From the NCBI RefSeq assembly GCF_947179165.1, contig NC_077245.1:2123001-2187000 (forward strand): 64,000 bases of DNA, given 5' to 3'. Within the stretch, counting starts at the first letter, position 1; each line of letters opens with the position of its first letter. A model generated the notes under the pieces. The model was not told the DNA's origin and searched no databases. It saw only the letters and a list, made by a program, of their open reading frames with translations. The DNA comes from Solanum dulcamara (taxonomy: Eukaryota; Streptophyta; Magnoliopsida; Solanales; Solanaceae). The position numbers were made by a program, and so were the translations under genes. Positions 1 to 9,923 of the stretch are shown piece after piece.

Positions 1-520
1 CTCTGTGTCTCCATTTATTAAGGTGATCTATGAGAAAACATAGGAAAACTTCAGAAATATAATGTTTGAACCCGTTTTAACATTTGAAATGCTTCAACCA
101 CGTTTTTGTGAGATGATATTGGAGGAGGTATGTACTATATATATGTGTGTGTGTTTGCTTTGTACAACTTTTTGTCTTTGTCTGTTTTCTTATCAAATTG
201 TCATAATTTCTAATTAATTAGGTGGAAAACTTTGAAAAGTGGATTATGCATCCCAACGCAATGAACAAATTTTGAGTTGTAAGAGATGACTTTAGTCTTC
301 AAACCATGCTTCAAAAATTTATGGAAAATTTTATACGCCCTATTTCAAAAGGTAATTAACAACTAAATAACTATATGAACTGAAAATTAATTAAAGAAAT
401 GAATCTTAATTATTCTTTCATATAATTGTGCAGTTCTATTTACTGAAGTTGGTGGATCAACACTTGATTGTCATCATGATTTTGTCGTTGATTATGGAAT
501 GGACAAAGACGTTAACTTGG
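1..520 (+). pseudogene. Truncated pseudogene copy of the PKHD-type oxygenase (exons 3-5)
   Basis: This segment is a clear partial copy of the intact oxygenase gene at 9924-13522. It matches the end of that gene's exon 3 (here 1-127), exon 4 (222-351) and exon 5 (434-520), and the intervening introns are also similar. The GT and AG splice dinucleotides are kept at every boundary. Relative to the intact gene there are two in-frame nonsense codons, TAG at 41-43 and TGA at 273-275, a 9-base deletion in the first exon and a 21-base deletion in the second. Similarity fades a little after the last donor, and a solo LTR begins at 652. No counterparts of exons 6-9 follow, so the Fe-binding HxD exon is missing. 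The upstream part lies outside the window. I read it as a dead tandem duplicate. Confidence 0.85.
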
Positions 521-651
521 GTGAGTATGTTAACACCTTTCAGATTTTAAAATTTTAAGAGCTAAACAAGATTTTTCTTTGATGCACTCCAACATCAAAA
601 AGCATATTCATACAAATATTTGGATTAAAGGCTTTTTCTGTAGTAGCTTTC

Positions 652-1155
652 TGCAAGATAGTCAAAACGCGTTTTGAACGCGTAGTCAATAAAACGCGTT
701 TTGAACGCGTAGTCAAAAAAGGAACAAAACGCGTTTTGAATGCGTAGTCAAAAAAGGAACAAAACGCGTTTTGAACGCGTAGTCAAAAAGGGAGGTTCAA
801 TACGCGGATTTTACGCGTTTCTAGTTTCCTATAAATAGAAGACCTCTTGCCCTCATTTATCCCATCCCAGAAAGAGAGAGTAAGAATACAAAGAGAGTTA
901 TACACCAAGATAAATATTTTAGTCTTGAGTGTCTTCTTTAGTAGTTGTTCCTTTTACAAGAGAGAAGTGTTAATTGTTGTTTTCTCCTTGTATTTGAGAG
1001 CTGTGTACTCCATATTTTTATAGTGAGATCCTTCTACCCCGTGGTTTTTCCCTTCTATCATTTAGAGGGGTTTCCACGTAAAATTTTCGTGTCTAATTTA
1101 TTTTCATTATTTTCATCATATCAAACTTTAGTTGTGGTGCTTCCTCCCCCCAACA
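652..1155 (+). mobile_element. Solo LTR of a Tnt1-like copia retrotransposon
   Basis: A 504-base block begins TGCAAGATAG, ends CCCCCAACA, and is flanked by a perfect 5-base direct repeat CTTTC (647-651 and 1156-1160). This is the signature of an LTR element, and no coding region is attached, so it is a solo LTR. Its layout is promoter-like: tandem ACGCGT-rich repeats (664-815), a TATA box (TATAAATAG at 830-838), then a presumed transcribed region containing CCCGTGGTTTTTCCC and GTTTCCACGTAAA, which recalls the R/U5 region of Solanaceae Tnt1/Retrolyc-type copia LTRs. The family assignment is from memory of that motif; the boundaries are read from the sequence. Confidence 0.85.
664..815 (+). promoter_or_regulatory. 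Tandem CGCG-box (ACGCGT) array in the solo LTR
   Basis: Four imperfect repeats of a roughly 25-40-base unit each carry the paired core AACGCGTTTTGAACGCGT followed by AGTCA. Counting the degenerate end, there are eight exact ACGCGT palindromes and one ATGCGT variant in about 150 bases of otherwise AT-rich DNA, directly upstream of the LTR TATA box at 830. ACGCGT fits the CGCG box bound by plant CAMTA (calmodulin-binding) transcription factors. A role as an LTR enhancer is inferred. Confidence 0.6.
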
Positions 1156-1160
1156 CTTTC

Positions 1161-3151
1161 TACCATAAATTCAAAAAGTTCTTTTTTTGTATGTCAAACA
1201 AAAATAAATAAATAATATGCTGGAAAAAATGTTATGATCTGATTCGTGGTGATTGACACCCATTCTTAATAAACAAATGTAATAATGAAAACACAATGAA
1301 GAAGTTTAAAAAGGTTTTCAAAAAAATCAGAATTTGTATAGAGAATCAAGCACTCATACAAAAGTTAGATAAAATGAAAACATAAAATAACATTTTCAAC
1401 GTAACACAATATATTATTTTTTCAAAACATGACTTTTTATTACATTTACTTCACCACCATAAATAATTTGTTTTACTATTTACATATGAATAGTTTGTAC
1501 TTAAAAGGAAGCAAAAAGTTTCTATTTTATATATTGGAAAGAGATGAAAAAAAAATATATATATCATGTTGTAGCTGAAGAGAAATATCATTATTGCAGT
1601 ATATGATACAAACATGAATATAAATATTACATACTATATTATTAAATAAAAAATATTAATTTATAGAATAATGAGCAAAGCACGGACAATTTCACTAATA
1701 AGTATATAATTTTAGAGTCATAAGTCATATGCAACATCTTTCATCAGATATTCATAGTCTAGAGCTATTTATACGAAAGATTTTACAGCCAAGATTTTAA
1801 ATACTTTCATTATAGTTGTTATTTTGTTTTACTGCACAAAAAGAAGCTTGACTTGAAAAACATTAAAAACCTAACTAGAAGAAGAAATAGTTAAATGTCA
1901 ACGATCTATGGCTCTCGCGCTGAACAACAATAATTTCTACCTATTGTAGTTTTTTCAATAATATTTATTTTTTTAATTTATTTGTTGTAATTGCATATGT
2001 ACAATTTTTATAATCTGGTTAAATTCTGGAGAATATTATTGTAATTGCATATGTATAATTTTTATAATCTGGTTAAATTCTGGAGAATACATATGCCCAT
2101 AACGCGTGGAGTATAGAATTCAAAATGCACTGAACCCACCCATGACAAGTTAAGCAAGACAGGAAAATTATTGTTTCACTCTCACTTTAAGGCCTAAGCA
2201 ACACAAGCCCAATGCACCCAAAAATAAAAATAAAAAAATCACTGCTGGGCAACTACACAAGCAACAGAACAAACTTGCACTAAATTGTAGATTGTGATTA
2301 AAACATTCAAGCCAAATGTACCAAAAAAAACTCTCTATCAGTGCCTCAACTCTCAAGGAACAATAACCAAACCTCAATCAGTTTCTCTCTTGAAATATTA
2401 TCCATGGTAAGGAAATCTATTTTCCAGCAAAACAAAATTGCCTCAACAAAATTTTCGGATCTTTGGAATTAGCAGAAAATTTTCAGCAGCATTGTCGGAT
2501 TCCTTTTCTATATTGAGAATTTGGTAGTAAGCCAAAAAGGATACTTTAGCTTAACCATGGTTTAAGAGGTTATTTTGATTAAATAATTATTGACCTTTAG
2601 ATTATTATGGGACAGATGTCAGTAGGTACGAAACTGGATACTTCTTGCACTCGAGGGGAGCCGAAACAAATATATTTTATTGAAATAATTATCGTGTAGA
2701 CTGGGGAATATAAAGTTTAATAAGGATAAAGATAAAACAAAATTTTGAACAAAATATTTGAAGATAATAAAAAGTATAGTATCCCGACGCACAGTTCTTT
2801 TTTTCATTTTACAGATTCTTATTATTGAATATGGATATTATATGTTTATGGAGAATCTTATTAGAGGAAAATTCAACAAAAATAAACATTCAAAAATTGA
2901 ACACAAGAAGAGTAAAAAACAGAGAACAAAATGTTGAAATAATTAGTATTGATGGGAGTATATGAGATTGTTTTTGGAGCGAGAAGGTTGGCGGGTCAAA
3001 CGAACGCTGTGGCTATAAGTGCGACCAATGAGCGTGATGCCCAGTTTGGATGTGGTGCGGCTATGACATTCGAATTTTTCTGTTGGTATATTTGAAAAGG
3101 CCAATTGGGAAAGCTTGGGTGTTTTTGTTTCAGTTGAAGAAAATAACATAA
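1161..3151. other. AT-rich intergenic DNA with one short tandem duplication
   Basis: No supported gene. A ~56-base unit, beginning around TTGTAATTGCATATGTA and ending CTGGAGAATA, is present twice in tandem (about 1984-2095) with very few differences. The short open frames here have no recognisable domain and show low-complexity composition. Confidence 0.5.
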
Positions 3152-3523
3152 GGATCAGTTATAACCAATTAGCTGATTCCACTAGAGTGGCTAATTGTAG
3201 TTAGTCTTAGTGCATTATATAAGTGAGAGGACACATTATGTAAAGATCACTTCTCAAGAGTTTAATTCATGGACAAGAGATGCTCTCTCTAATTTCTCCC
3301 TTCTTCTTCATGTCCCGTCTTTCTCTTCTTTCATCTCCACAAAGTTCCCTTATGATCTCATTAATGGAGTTTTAAATCATTACATGATATCTTTGAGTCA
3401 AAGGTCTCATTTGTTTATGGAGAATTGTTAACTATCAAATTCCGCAAGAGAGGATAGTTTTGTTTCAAAGAATCTGCAAGATTAAACAAGGTCAACAGGA
3501 TCTGTGAAATTCGTAAGCTTCAA

Positions 3524-3751
3524 ATGGAAAATAATGAGAACTCAACAAATGGCCTTGTCCATCTTAGCAGTAGCTCAGCACCTGCACCGACAAACCAGGC
3601 AGGATATCACACCGCACAGGGTGCAACCAAGATCATTGACCATAATTATCCCATCTACTTGCATGCGTCTGATGTAAGTGAAACTTCACTTGTCTCTCTT
3701 CAGTTAACTGGTACTAAAAAACTACTCTTTGGAGTAGATCCATGCGCATAG
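3524..3751 (+). pseudogene. Copia gag N-terminal remnant
   Basis: A 75-codon frame starts MENNENSTNG and contains the motif DHNYPIYLHASDVS, typical of the start of plant copia gag proteins (the 'NPYFLHPSD' region). It then runs SLQLTGTKKLLFGVDP before a stop, after which related gag sequence continues in broken frames. It lies just inside the 5' LTR of the relic and has no independent function. Confidence 0.65.
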
Positions 3752-4124
3752 CCTTATTAGCAAGGAACAAGTTAGGATTTGTTAATGGAAGCTGGAAAAG
3801 GAAAAACATTTAGGGAAGGGTTCTGGGGTCAATAGGAAAGAATCAATGCCATTGTGTTGTCTTGGTTAATGAATACATGGGCTAACAATCTGTTGAGTGG
3901 TGTTAACATATGTAGAACAAATAAGGCACTGAATTTGTTAATGACATTATGAGGTACCATGTTTAGAATGTTAGGCATCATACATCAAAAGAACCCGTGC
4001 CTACTCTTCTTAGCAAAATGATGTAGATGGGAGGAAACACAAACACATACTAAAGGTTACTAGAGCTCTCAAACTACAAGCGAATATTCCTATTAAGTTT
4101 TGGGACCAGTGTATTGTCACAAAT

Positions 4125-4526
4125 GTGTACAGTATTAATAGATTACCTTCCTCTATGATTAGTATGGTTCCCTATGAAGAACTACATAAAAGGAAACCTT
4201 CACTCATTCATCTTAGAGTTCTGGTATGCCTCTACCATGCAAAAATAGTTCAACTGAATGATAAACTTCAGTCAAGAATTAAAACTGTTGTTTTCATGGG
4301 GTATTCTGAGGTCCAAAAGAGCTACATACTATGTGATCCCAACACTAACTCTTTCTTTGTCAATAAAGATGTAATATTTAAAGAATTTGAGTTTCCTTTT
4401 AAAACCAAAGAGACAACATCACCAATATTTAGACATGCTGAAATAACTCAAGATGAGCTTCAGAATGAGAATTCTCTTGTAGTTAACCACAATTTTGAGG
4501 ATATTGACACAAGTGGTTCTTCATAA
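4125..4526 (+). pseudogene. Copia integrase C-terminal remnant
   Basis: A 133-codon frame with INRLPSSMISMVPYEELHKRKPSL, then a degenerate version of the usual LRVFGCLCY block, VVFMGYSEVQKSYILCD and FFVNKDVIFKEFEFPF. These are the conserved blocks downstream of the DDE core in copia polyproteins, in the normal order. The upstream catalytic core survives only as scattered remnants and the reverse transcriptase is absent. It sits just upstream of the relic's 3' LTR. Confidence 0.7.
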
Positions 4527-4914
4527 TACACTGACCATGTACAACAAGCTGACTCCAACTAATTTCAACAGACTTAAATACAGAGTGTACAAGGACCTGA
4601 TTCCACTTGGATTAGTTATAATCACTTAGTTGATTATGTTTAAAGTGGTTAATTGTAGTTAGTCTTAATGCAGCATATAAGTAGGAGTACATATTATGAA
4701 AAGATCAATTATTTAGAGTTTAATTCGTAGACAAGAGATACTCTCTCTTATTTCTCTCTTCTTCTCCGTCTTCATCTTATTCCTCTTCTCACATCTTTCT
4801 CTTCTTTCATCTCCTAGAAGTTCCCCCATGAGCTCATTAATGGATTTCTAAATCATTGTAGTTCTCTCGTATGCTTTTATCATTGTTTTCTTCTTCTTTT
4901 TCCTGGGTTTGACA

Positions 4915-5040
4915 CACTTCAGCCGAGGATCTTTCGGAAACAGCCTTTCTACCTCCGCAAGGTAGTGGTAAGGTCTGCATACACTCTACCCTACCAAAAC
5001 CCCGCTTTGTGAGATTTCCCTGGGTATATTGTTGTTGCTA
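4915..5040 (+). repeat. TS-type SINE, 3' part
   Basis: The sequence runs GGAAACAGCCTTTCTACCTC, then a CAAGGTAGTGGTAAGGTCTG block and a TACCCTACC..CCCCGCTT block, and ends in a TTGTTGTTG tail. This is the conserved 3' region of the tRNA-derived TS SINE family of Solanaceae. The tRNA-like 5' head is not evident here. Confidence 0.65.
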
Positions 5041-5280
5041 TTTCCTGCCTTGTACATATAGTGAGTAGTGAGTATTCTGATACCAAATTCATACAATGTA
5101 AGATAAAACTCAAGAAGGTGGCACATCCTTCTTGATTGGGCATCTTTCAGAGAGGAAACTGCATATGAATCAGGCACACTCTAACCCCTGAACTTCTATA
5201 ATTTGTTAGTCTGATCATACTCATCTGTTTGTTAAAATTTAATAAAATTACCAACTATACATGCATGGTGTATGTACTGA

Positions 5281-5507
5281 TGTACATATGGGTAACAAAG
5301 ACCAAATTACATTTTTTTCAAAATAATATTCGAGGACATGTTGTTTACATGGAGAACCTTATACATGCATGCTTTTGGTCCACCAGAAAAAGATGTACAT
5401 ATGGGTAACAAAGACCAAATTACATTTTTTTCAAAATAATATTCGAGGACATGTTGTTTAAATGGAGAACCTTATACATGCATGCTTTTGGTCCACCAGA
5501 AAAAGAT
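5281..5507 (+). repeat. 113-base near-perfect tandem duplication
   Basis: The unit beginning TGTACATATGGGTAACAAAG is present at 5281-5393 and again at 5394-5506. The copies differ at about one position (TTTACATGG against TTTAAATGG), which points to a recent duplication. No coding or structural role is visible. Confidence 0.85.
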
Positions 5508-5747
5508 GCAAAGACAACAGGGCGTGGTCTAACTTTTAGGTCTTACACATACAATATCGAAACAAAATGGCTGTTAGAAAATCATAACATGACAAAAACA
5601 TGGCTATTAATTTTGTATGATAATAAGCAAGTCCCTCATTCTTGTTCGATTAGGCTAGCCAACATGATTTGAAGAAAACTAAATATAAGGTCTCGATGAA
5701 ATATACAATCATAGTTAGAGCTTGTATAGCCATTTGCGGGTAAATGA

Positions 5748-5880
5748 GAAAAGAAAAAAAGGGCAGCCTGGTGCACGAAGCATCCCTCATTTCCGCAGGG
5801 CCTAGGGAAGGGCGGCACCTAAAGGGGTGTAATGTACGCAATCTACTCTGATGCAAGTATCAATGGTGGATTCCATTTGC
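5748..5880 (-). repeat. Au-like SINE fragment
   Basis: After an A-rich stretch, the top strand reads AAAAAGGGCAGCCTGGTGCA, then a degenerate CCGCAGGGCCTAGGGAAGGG block and AATGTACGCAATCTACTCTG. In reverse complement this resembles the widespread angiosperm Au SINE. The family name is from recognition only. The tRNA-like promoter end, expected to the right, is degraded. Confidence 0.55.
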
Positions 5881-6184
5881 GGGTTAGGCTCTTTAAACAG
5901 CTCTTGTAGAACTGTAGAACTTTCTCACCACAACCTCAATTTTTGATGAAGCAGATGCCAAGTTTTCCCTAATGTGAAAGTGCAGCACCAGGCACAATAG
6001 GGCACAGTTACCACAACATATGGCCAGAGCAGGAGGAAGACAACTGTTCAATTTCCCATTCCAGAATTAATTAATGCACGGGAAGTACATAATTGTCTAT
6101 TCAACATGGTTTTATTCATAGGTGGCAACCATTCTCTGTATAATAATGGTCTGAGATAAAGGATACTGGTTAATATAAGCTTAA

Positions 6185-6265
6185 GTGGAGTGAGACACAA
6201 CTACTTGAGTATTCAAGTAACCGATCTCAACTTGCTTGGGATTGAGGTATAGTGGCTGTAATAAC
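6185..6265 (+). repeat. Possible retroposon 3' tail
   Basis: The text around ACCGATCTCAACTTGCTTGG followed by GATTGAGGTATAGTGG resembles the common plant non-LTR 3' end 'CCAACTTGTTTGGGATTGAGG..TAGTTG'. It is short and degenerate, so the assignment is weak. Confidence 0.35.
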
Positions 6266-6789
6266 CATTCTCTGCCAATGACGTTTATTAATTCTTGTAC
6301 TAAATGATTGATATGCCTTCCCTGAAATTAAAAAAGTATTCCTCCAATAAAGAAAAACATACAGATTGCAGTATTACTATAAACAAGCATATAAATAAAT
6401 AGCATAAATTGCATGAGTAAAAAGAGAAAAATCATTCACAGAATAAGACATAATGAGATAAACAACCTATTTAACAATTGACACAAGAAGGAAGCCTCGA
6501 CTAAAGAACACAACTAAGTTGAACACACTAGTTGTTGAATGGGGAAAAGGACTCGCTAATAGTAGAGAATGGAGTTTCTATCTTCAATACGACTAATTTA
6601 ACTGGTGCTCCAACATGAGAAATAAAGTTTGCATGTTAAATACAGTAAAGAAGAGCTGGGGCAAATAATCAGTAGAAGACAAACACAAATAACAGAAAAC
6701 AAATTTAAAACACACATGCAAGATAAAAGAAAGCATAAATTATAATTTGAAAAGCAAAAACATATAAAATGATGAAGAAGACCTTACAT

Positions 6790-7090
6790 TAGACAAAACT
6801 TTAAGAAATCGACTGTATCTTCATGTGTTTCACCTACAAGCTCCTTAATATCAGCTGCTTCACCGATGGTATCAACAACACCGTCGGATTCGGCGGCGGC
6901 CTTGGAGCTCTGAATTTCTTACAGAAATAACCTCCTCTCTCCCGATCCGCCTCTCTGATGACTTCATGATTTCATCTTTCACCGTCCTTCGTTCCTCCCC
7001 TAGGCCCTAAACTCCCTATAGACGCCACCGTGCACACCTCCGTCAATCTGCAGCACTAATGAGAGAATTTGTGAGATTCTCTAGGTCACG
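6790..7090 (-). pseudogene. Unidentified GC-richer gene fragment
   Basis: On the minus strand, about 6910 down to 6792 gives an open stretch encoding ESDGVVDTIGEAADIKELVG and then ETHEDTVDFLKFCLM before a stop. It is preceded by GC- and CpG-rich sequence unlike its AT-rich surroundings. Composition and the acidic reading resemble a first exon and 5' leader, but there is no clean start codon in frame and no downstream exon was found. I do not recognise the protein. It may be a retained first exon of a dead gene or a fragment carried by a transposon. Confidence 0.3.
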
Positions 7091-7949
7091 GTAGATGGGA
7101 AAATTATAGAGAATGAGAGAGAGACGGATAGAGTGATGTTCTAACTGGGTTTAGCCAAAAATAATTAAAAACTGAGAAAAAATTGGATGTGGTTCGCGCC
7201 CTTTCTTTTTCGGGGGTACTATAGTTTTGCGTTGTAGAAACCCCACTATTATACCTTCACAAATTCAACCTTTTTTTAGTACAAGTTCGTGCTTTGGTTA
7301 AGGGACACATGACATTCAGATTAAATTTAAGTATAATTTAGAAAATAAATACATTATATATTTAATTTTAAAAACTATTATTACTCTATCTTATAATCTT
7401 AACAACGTAATTATTTGTTTATAAATAAAGTAAAAGAAATATCTCTCTGTCTACTTTTTTTTTCCTACACAATATTTATCATCCAATTATTTTTTGCATA
7501 GCCAAGGAATTGAGACCACCATATATTCCTCTACCAACAAGGGAATCATTATACTTCTTAGATAAATCTTTTAACACAATCACACGCATGCATTGTACAT
7601 TAAAAAGACTTAAAAGGGTAAATTACTAAAAAGTATTATTATTTATAATTTTTTTAAGAATGTATAACAAAAATATGAGAATTAATACTAGATAAGTGGA
7701 GTATTAATTTAAGTTTTTTTTTCTTCAAAATACTATCCAATCTAACTCAAAGCGAAACAGACCCGCTAAGGTATTATCCAAGGGTTGATTTGGTTGACAA
7801 ATAGAGAAAAAACTAAGTGTTGGTTTTGTTTTTGGTGATTTTGATTTGATCAAATAGAATTTTTTAAAAAATTGATTTGACTAGAGTAATTAAAATACTT
7901 GGGTTGTATATTAATATTTCGAAATTTTTGAAATTTTTTTTCTCTATTT

Positions 7950-8560
7950 TTAAATTTCAAATTTTAAAATTCCCCTTCATTATTTCTCTATCTTCCTTTT
8001 TCTCTCATCATTTTTTTTTCTCTCTCTTCCTCTATTTTTTTCTTCTTCTTTATAGTCTTTATTGTCGTTATCATCACCACCAACGGTCATCATTTTTTAT
8101 CGCGCTCTTAATTTTTCTCTTTTTTTGGTCCTAATTTTTACAACTTGTTGCAATATGTTGCAACAGGATACAATCTGTTGCAATAGATGTACAAACATCC
8201 TATATTTTACAATAGATGTGCTATATATTGCAACAGATAGGAAAAAATCCCTATTTGTTGCAATGGATGTCGTCATCTATAACAGATATCGTTATCTATT
8301 GCAACAGATGATTTACTTATTGCAACAACTTCAGCAGTTGTGAGGTGAATGAGAGAATGGTTATGGTGGCAAAGAAGGTGTTGATGTTGGTGGTAACAAC
8401 GAAAGAAGAGATGGTTGTTGTTGTGGTGGTGACGTAGAGGAGAGGAGGGAGGTGGCAACAATGGTGGTGGAGGAGGAAGAAGAGGAGGAAGTGATGGTGA
8501 TTGAGGAATACGGGAAAGAATTGGTGGTGGTAGAGGAATAAGTGATACTATTTTTTACCC
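7950..8560. repeat. Foldback-like element with a TTGCAACAGAT-rich core
   Basis: The left flank (7950-8090) is almost pure pyrimidine with CATCACCACCAAC at its inner end. The right flank (8350-8560) is almost pure purine with GGTGGTGGTAACAACG, so the two flanks form imperfect inverted arms. The core (8133-8340) contains about ten degenerate copies of TTGCAACAGAT in both orientations. This resembles a non-autonomous DNA transposon with subterminal repeats. No transposase is present. Open frames on both strands are low-complexity by-products. Confidence 0.45.
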
Positions 8561-8999
8561 GGGTTATTATTCTAAACAATGCAGAATTATATTCAGTTAT
8601 ATTTTTGAAATCCATTAATCTCAGATGTAGCCAATCATGACGTGTTTGTGGAAGCATGACCAACTTCAGGTGGTCATATTTTTTTTTAAAATTTTTCCAC
8701 AGTTTAAGGGGGTCTTTTAATGTGAGATATTGTAATTTTAACCACTCGTCAAGATAATTAGAGAAAGTGAGAAAAAGAGGAAATTGTCGTATCTCAGTGT
8801 TCTATCATTTTTACACTGAGAAGGGCCATTTTATAGCCACAAGATAAGTGAAATAACAAGTGGGCAACTTGCCCTCTTTAAGTGGGCCCACATACAATTA
8901 ACATCAAGAAAAATGACATTCATTTATCATAAGATATATATATACATATATACACACACATACTACGTGGAGCATGTACCAGCACGGACCCAATATATA

Positions 9000-9537
9000 T
9001 TATTCACTTTATTTTAATTTATGTGATACAAACTAAATTTGGAGAGTATTAATATTTTTTATGATTTGTAAATATTTTATGTTATTGATTATTGTGATTT
9101 ATAGTACTTTTACATAATTTTAGATAATATATGTTACTTTTTTTGCCTCAATATATTTGGCACTGATAGAATTTCAAGAGTCAACCAAATTTTATACGTC
9201 TTTAAAATATTTTAAGTTATCAATTATTGTGATTTATATAACTTTTTACGTCATTTTCAAATAAATTATGTTACTTTCTTTATCTCAATTTATATGACCC
9301 TGATAAATTTCGAGAGTCATCTGAATATTTTATGTCATTTAAAATTTTAAGTTATTAATTATTGTGATTTATTGTACTGTTTAGTCATTTCAAATAATAT
9401 ATGTTACTTCCTTTGTCTCAATTTATGTAGCACCGATAGAATTTCAAAAGTTAATCGAGCCTTTTAATATATCTTTTAAATATTTTAAGTTATTAATTAT
9501 TATAATTTATAATATTTTTATATAATTTTTAAATATA
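9000..9537 (+). repeat. AT-rich tandem array, ~135-base unit, about four copies
   Basis: The marker ATGTTACTTYYTTTGYCTCAAT recurs at 9131, 9268 and 9401 (spacings 137 and 133 bases), each followed by a GATAGAATTTC-like block, then TTTTAAGTTATNAATTATTG and TGATTTAT. A more diverged unit precedes 9131. The units resemble the 'CTCCGTCTCAATTTATGT' terminal sequence of Solanaceae MITEs, so the array may descend from one. Confidence 0.6.
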
Positions 9538-9869
9538 CAATATACTAAAAAAGAAAAATAAGATAAACCCATTAAAACGAAAAAAAGCATAAAATGACTA
9601 AAGGCATGTTGAGGACCACATACTTCCTAGAATCTTATTAATAGTAAAAAAAAAAAAAAAGTAATAAGTGATATATATTATATGTCTACATGCCAACTGC
9701 CAAGTTATTTTTAGTTTCAAAAGTCGGTCGAGAAGGTTAATTATTTTTTTTCCTTTTTTGGTACAATAAAAAGCCCTTGTTGTATATAAGGTAATAAGTC
9801 ATTAATTTGGTGTAGGTAAACTTGAATCCTATTCCTACAACAATAAGAAAACCTTATACCCTATTCCTT

Positions 9870-9882
9870 TATATATAAATAG
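9870..9882 (+). promoter_or_regulatory. Predicted TATA box of the oxygenase gene
   Basis: TATATATAAATAG lies 42 bases before the start codon at 9924, in the expected position for a plant core promoter with a very short leader. No transcript data are available. Confidence 0.5.
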
Positions 9883-9923
9883 GGTAGAACACATGTTTTG
9901 GTATAGGATACAGTAGAGTACAT

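Larger units (their letters stand above)
3152..4859 (+). mobile_element. Internally deleted copia retrotransposon with both LTRs
   Basis: Two similar direct repeats, about 3152-3384 and 4609-4859, are the LTRs. Both share GTTAATTGTAGTTAGTCTTA-like and ACAAGAGATRCTCTCTCT blocks and end in TTCTAAATCATT-type sequence. After the first LTR, TGATATCTTTGAG resembles the usual copia primer-binding site TGGTATCAGAGC. Between the LTRs only two coding remnants survive: a gag N-terminus (3524-3751) and a piece of the integrase C-terminal region (4125-4526). Protease, the integrase core, reverse transcriptase and RNase H are all missing, so it is non-autonomous. The LTRs differ at many positions, which indicates an old insertion. 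The exact termini and target-site duplication are not clear. Confidence 0.75.

Noticed and set aside
945..1211. 88-codon open frame (+)
   Set aside because: It lies mostly within the transcribed part of the solo copia LTR and its composition is low-complexity; no domain.
7877..8663. Several overlapping open frames on both strands
   Set aside because: They result from the pyrimidine-rich and purine-rich arms and give Phe/Ser/Leu- or Thr/Pro/Ser-rich translations with no domain.
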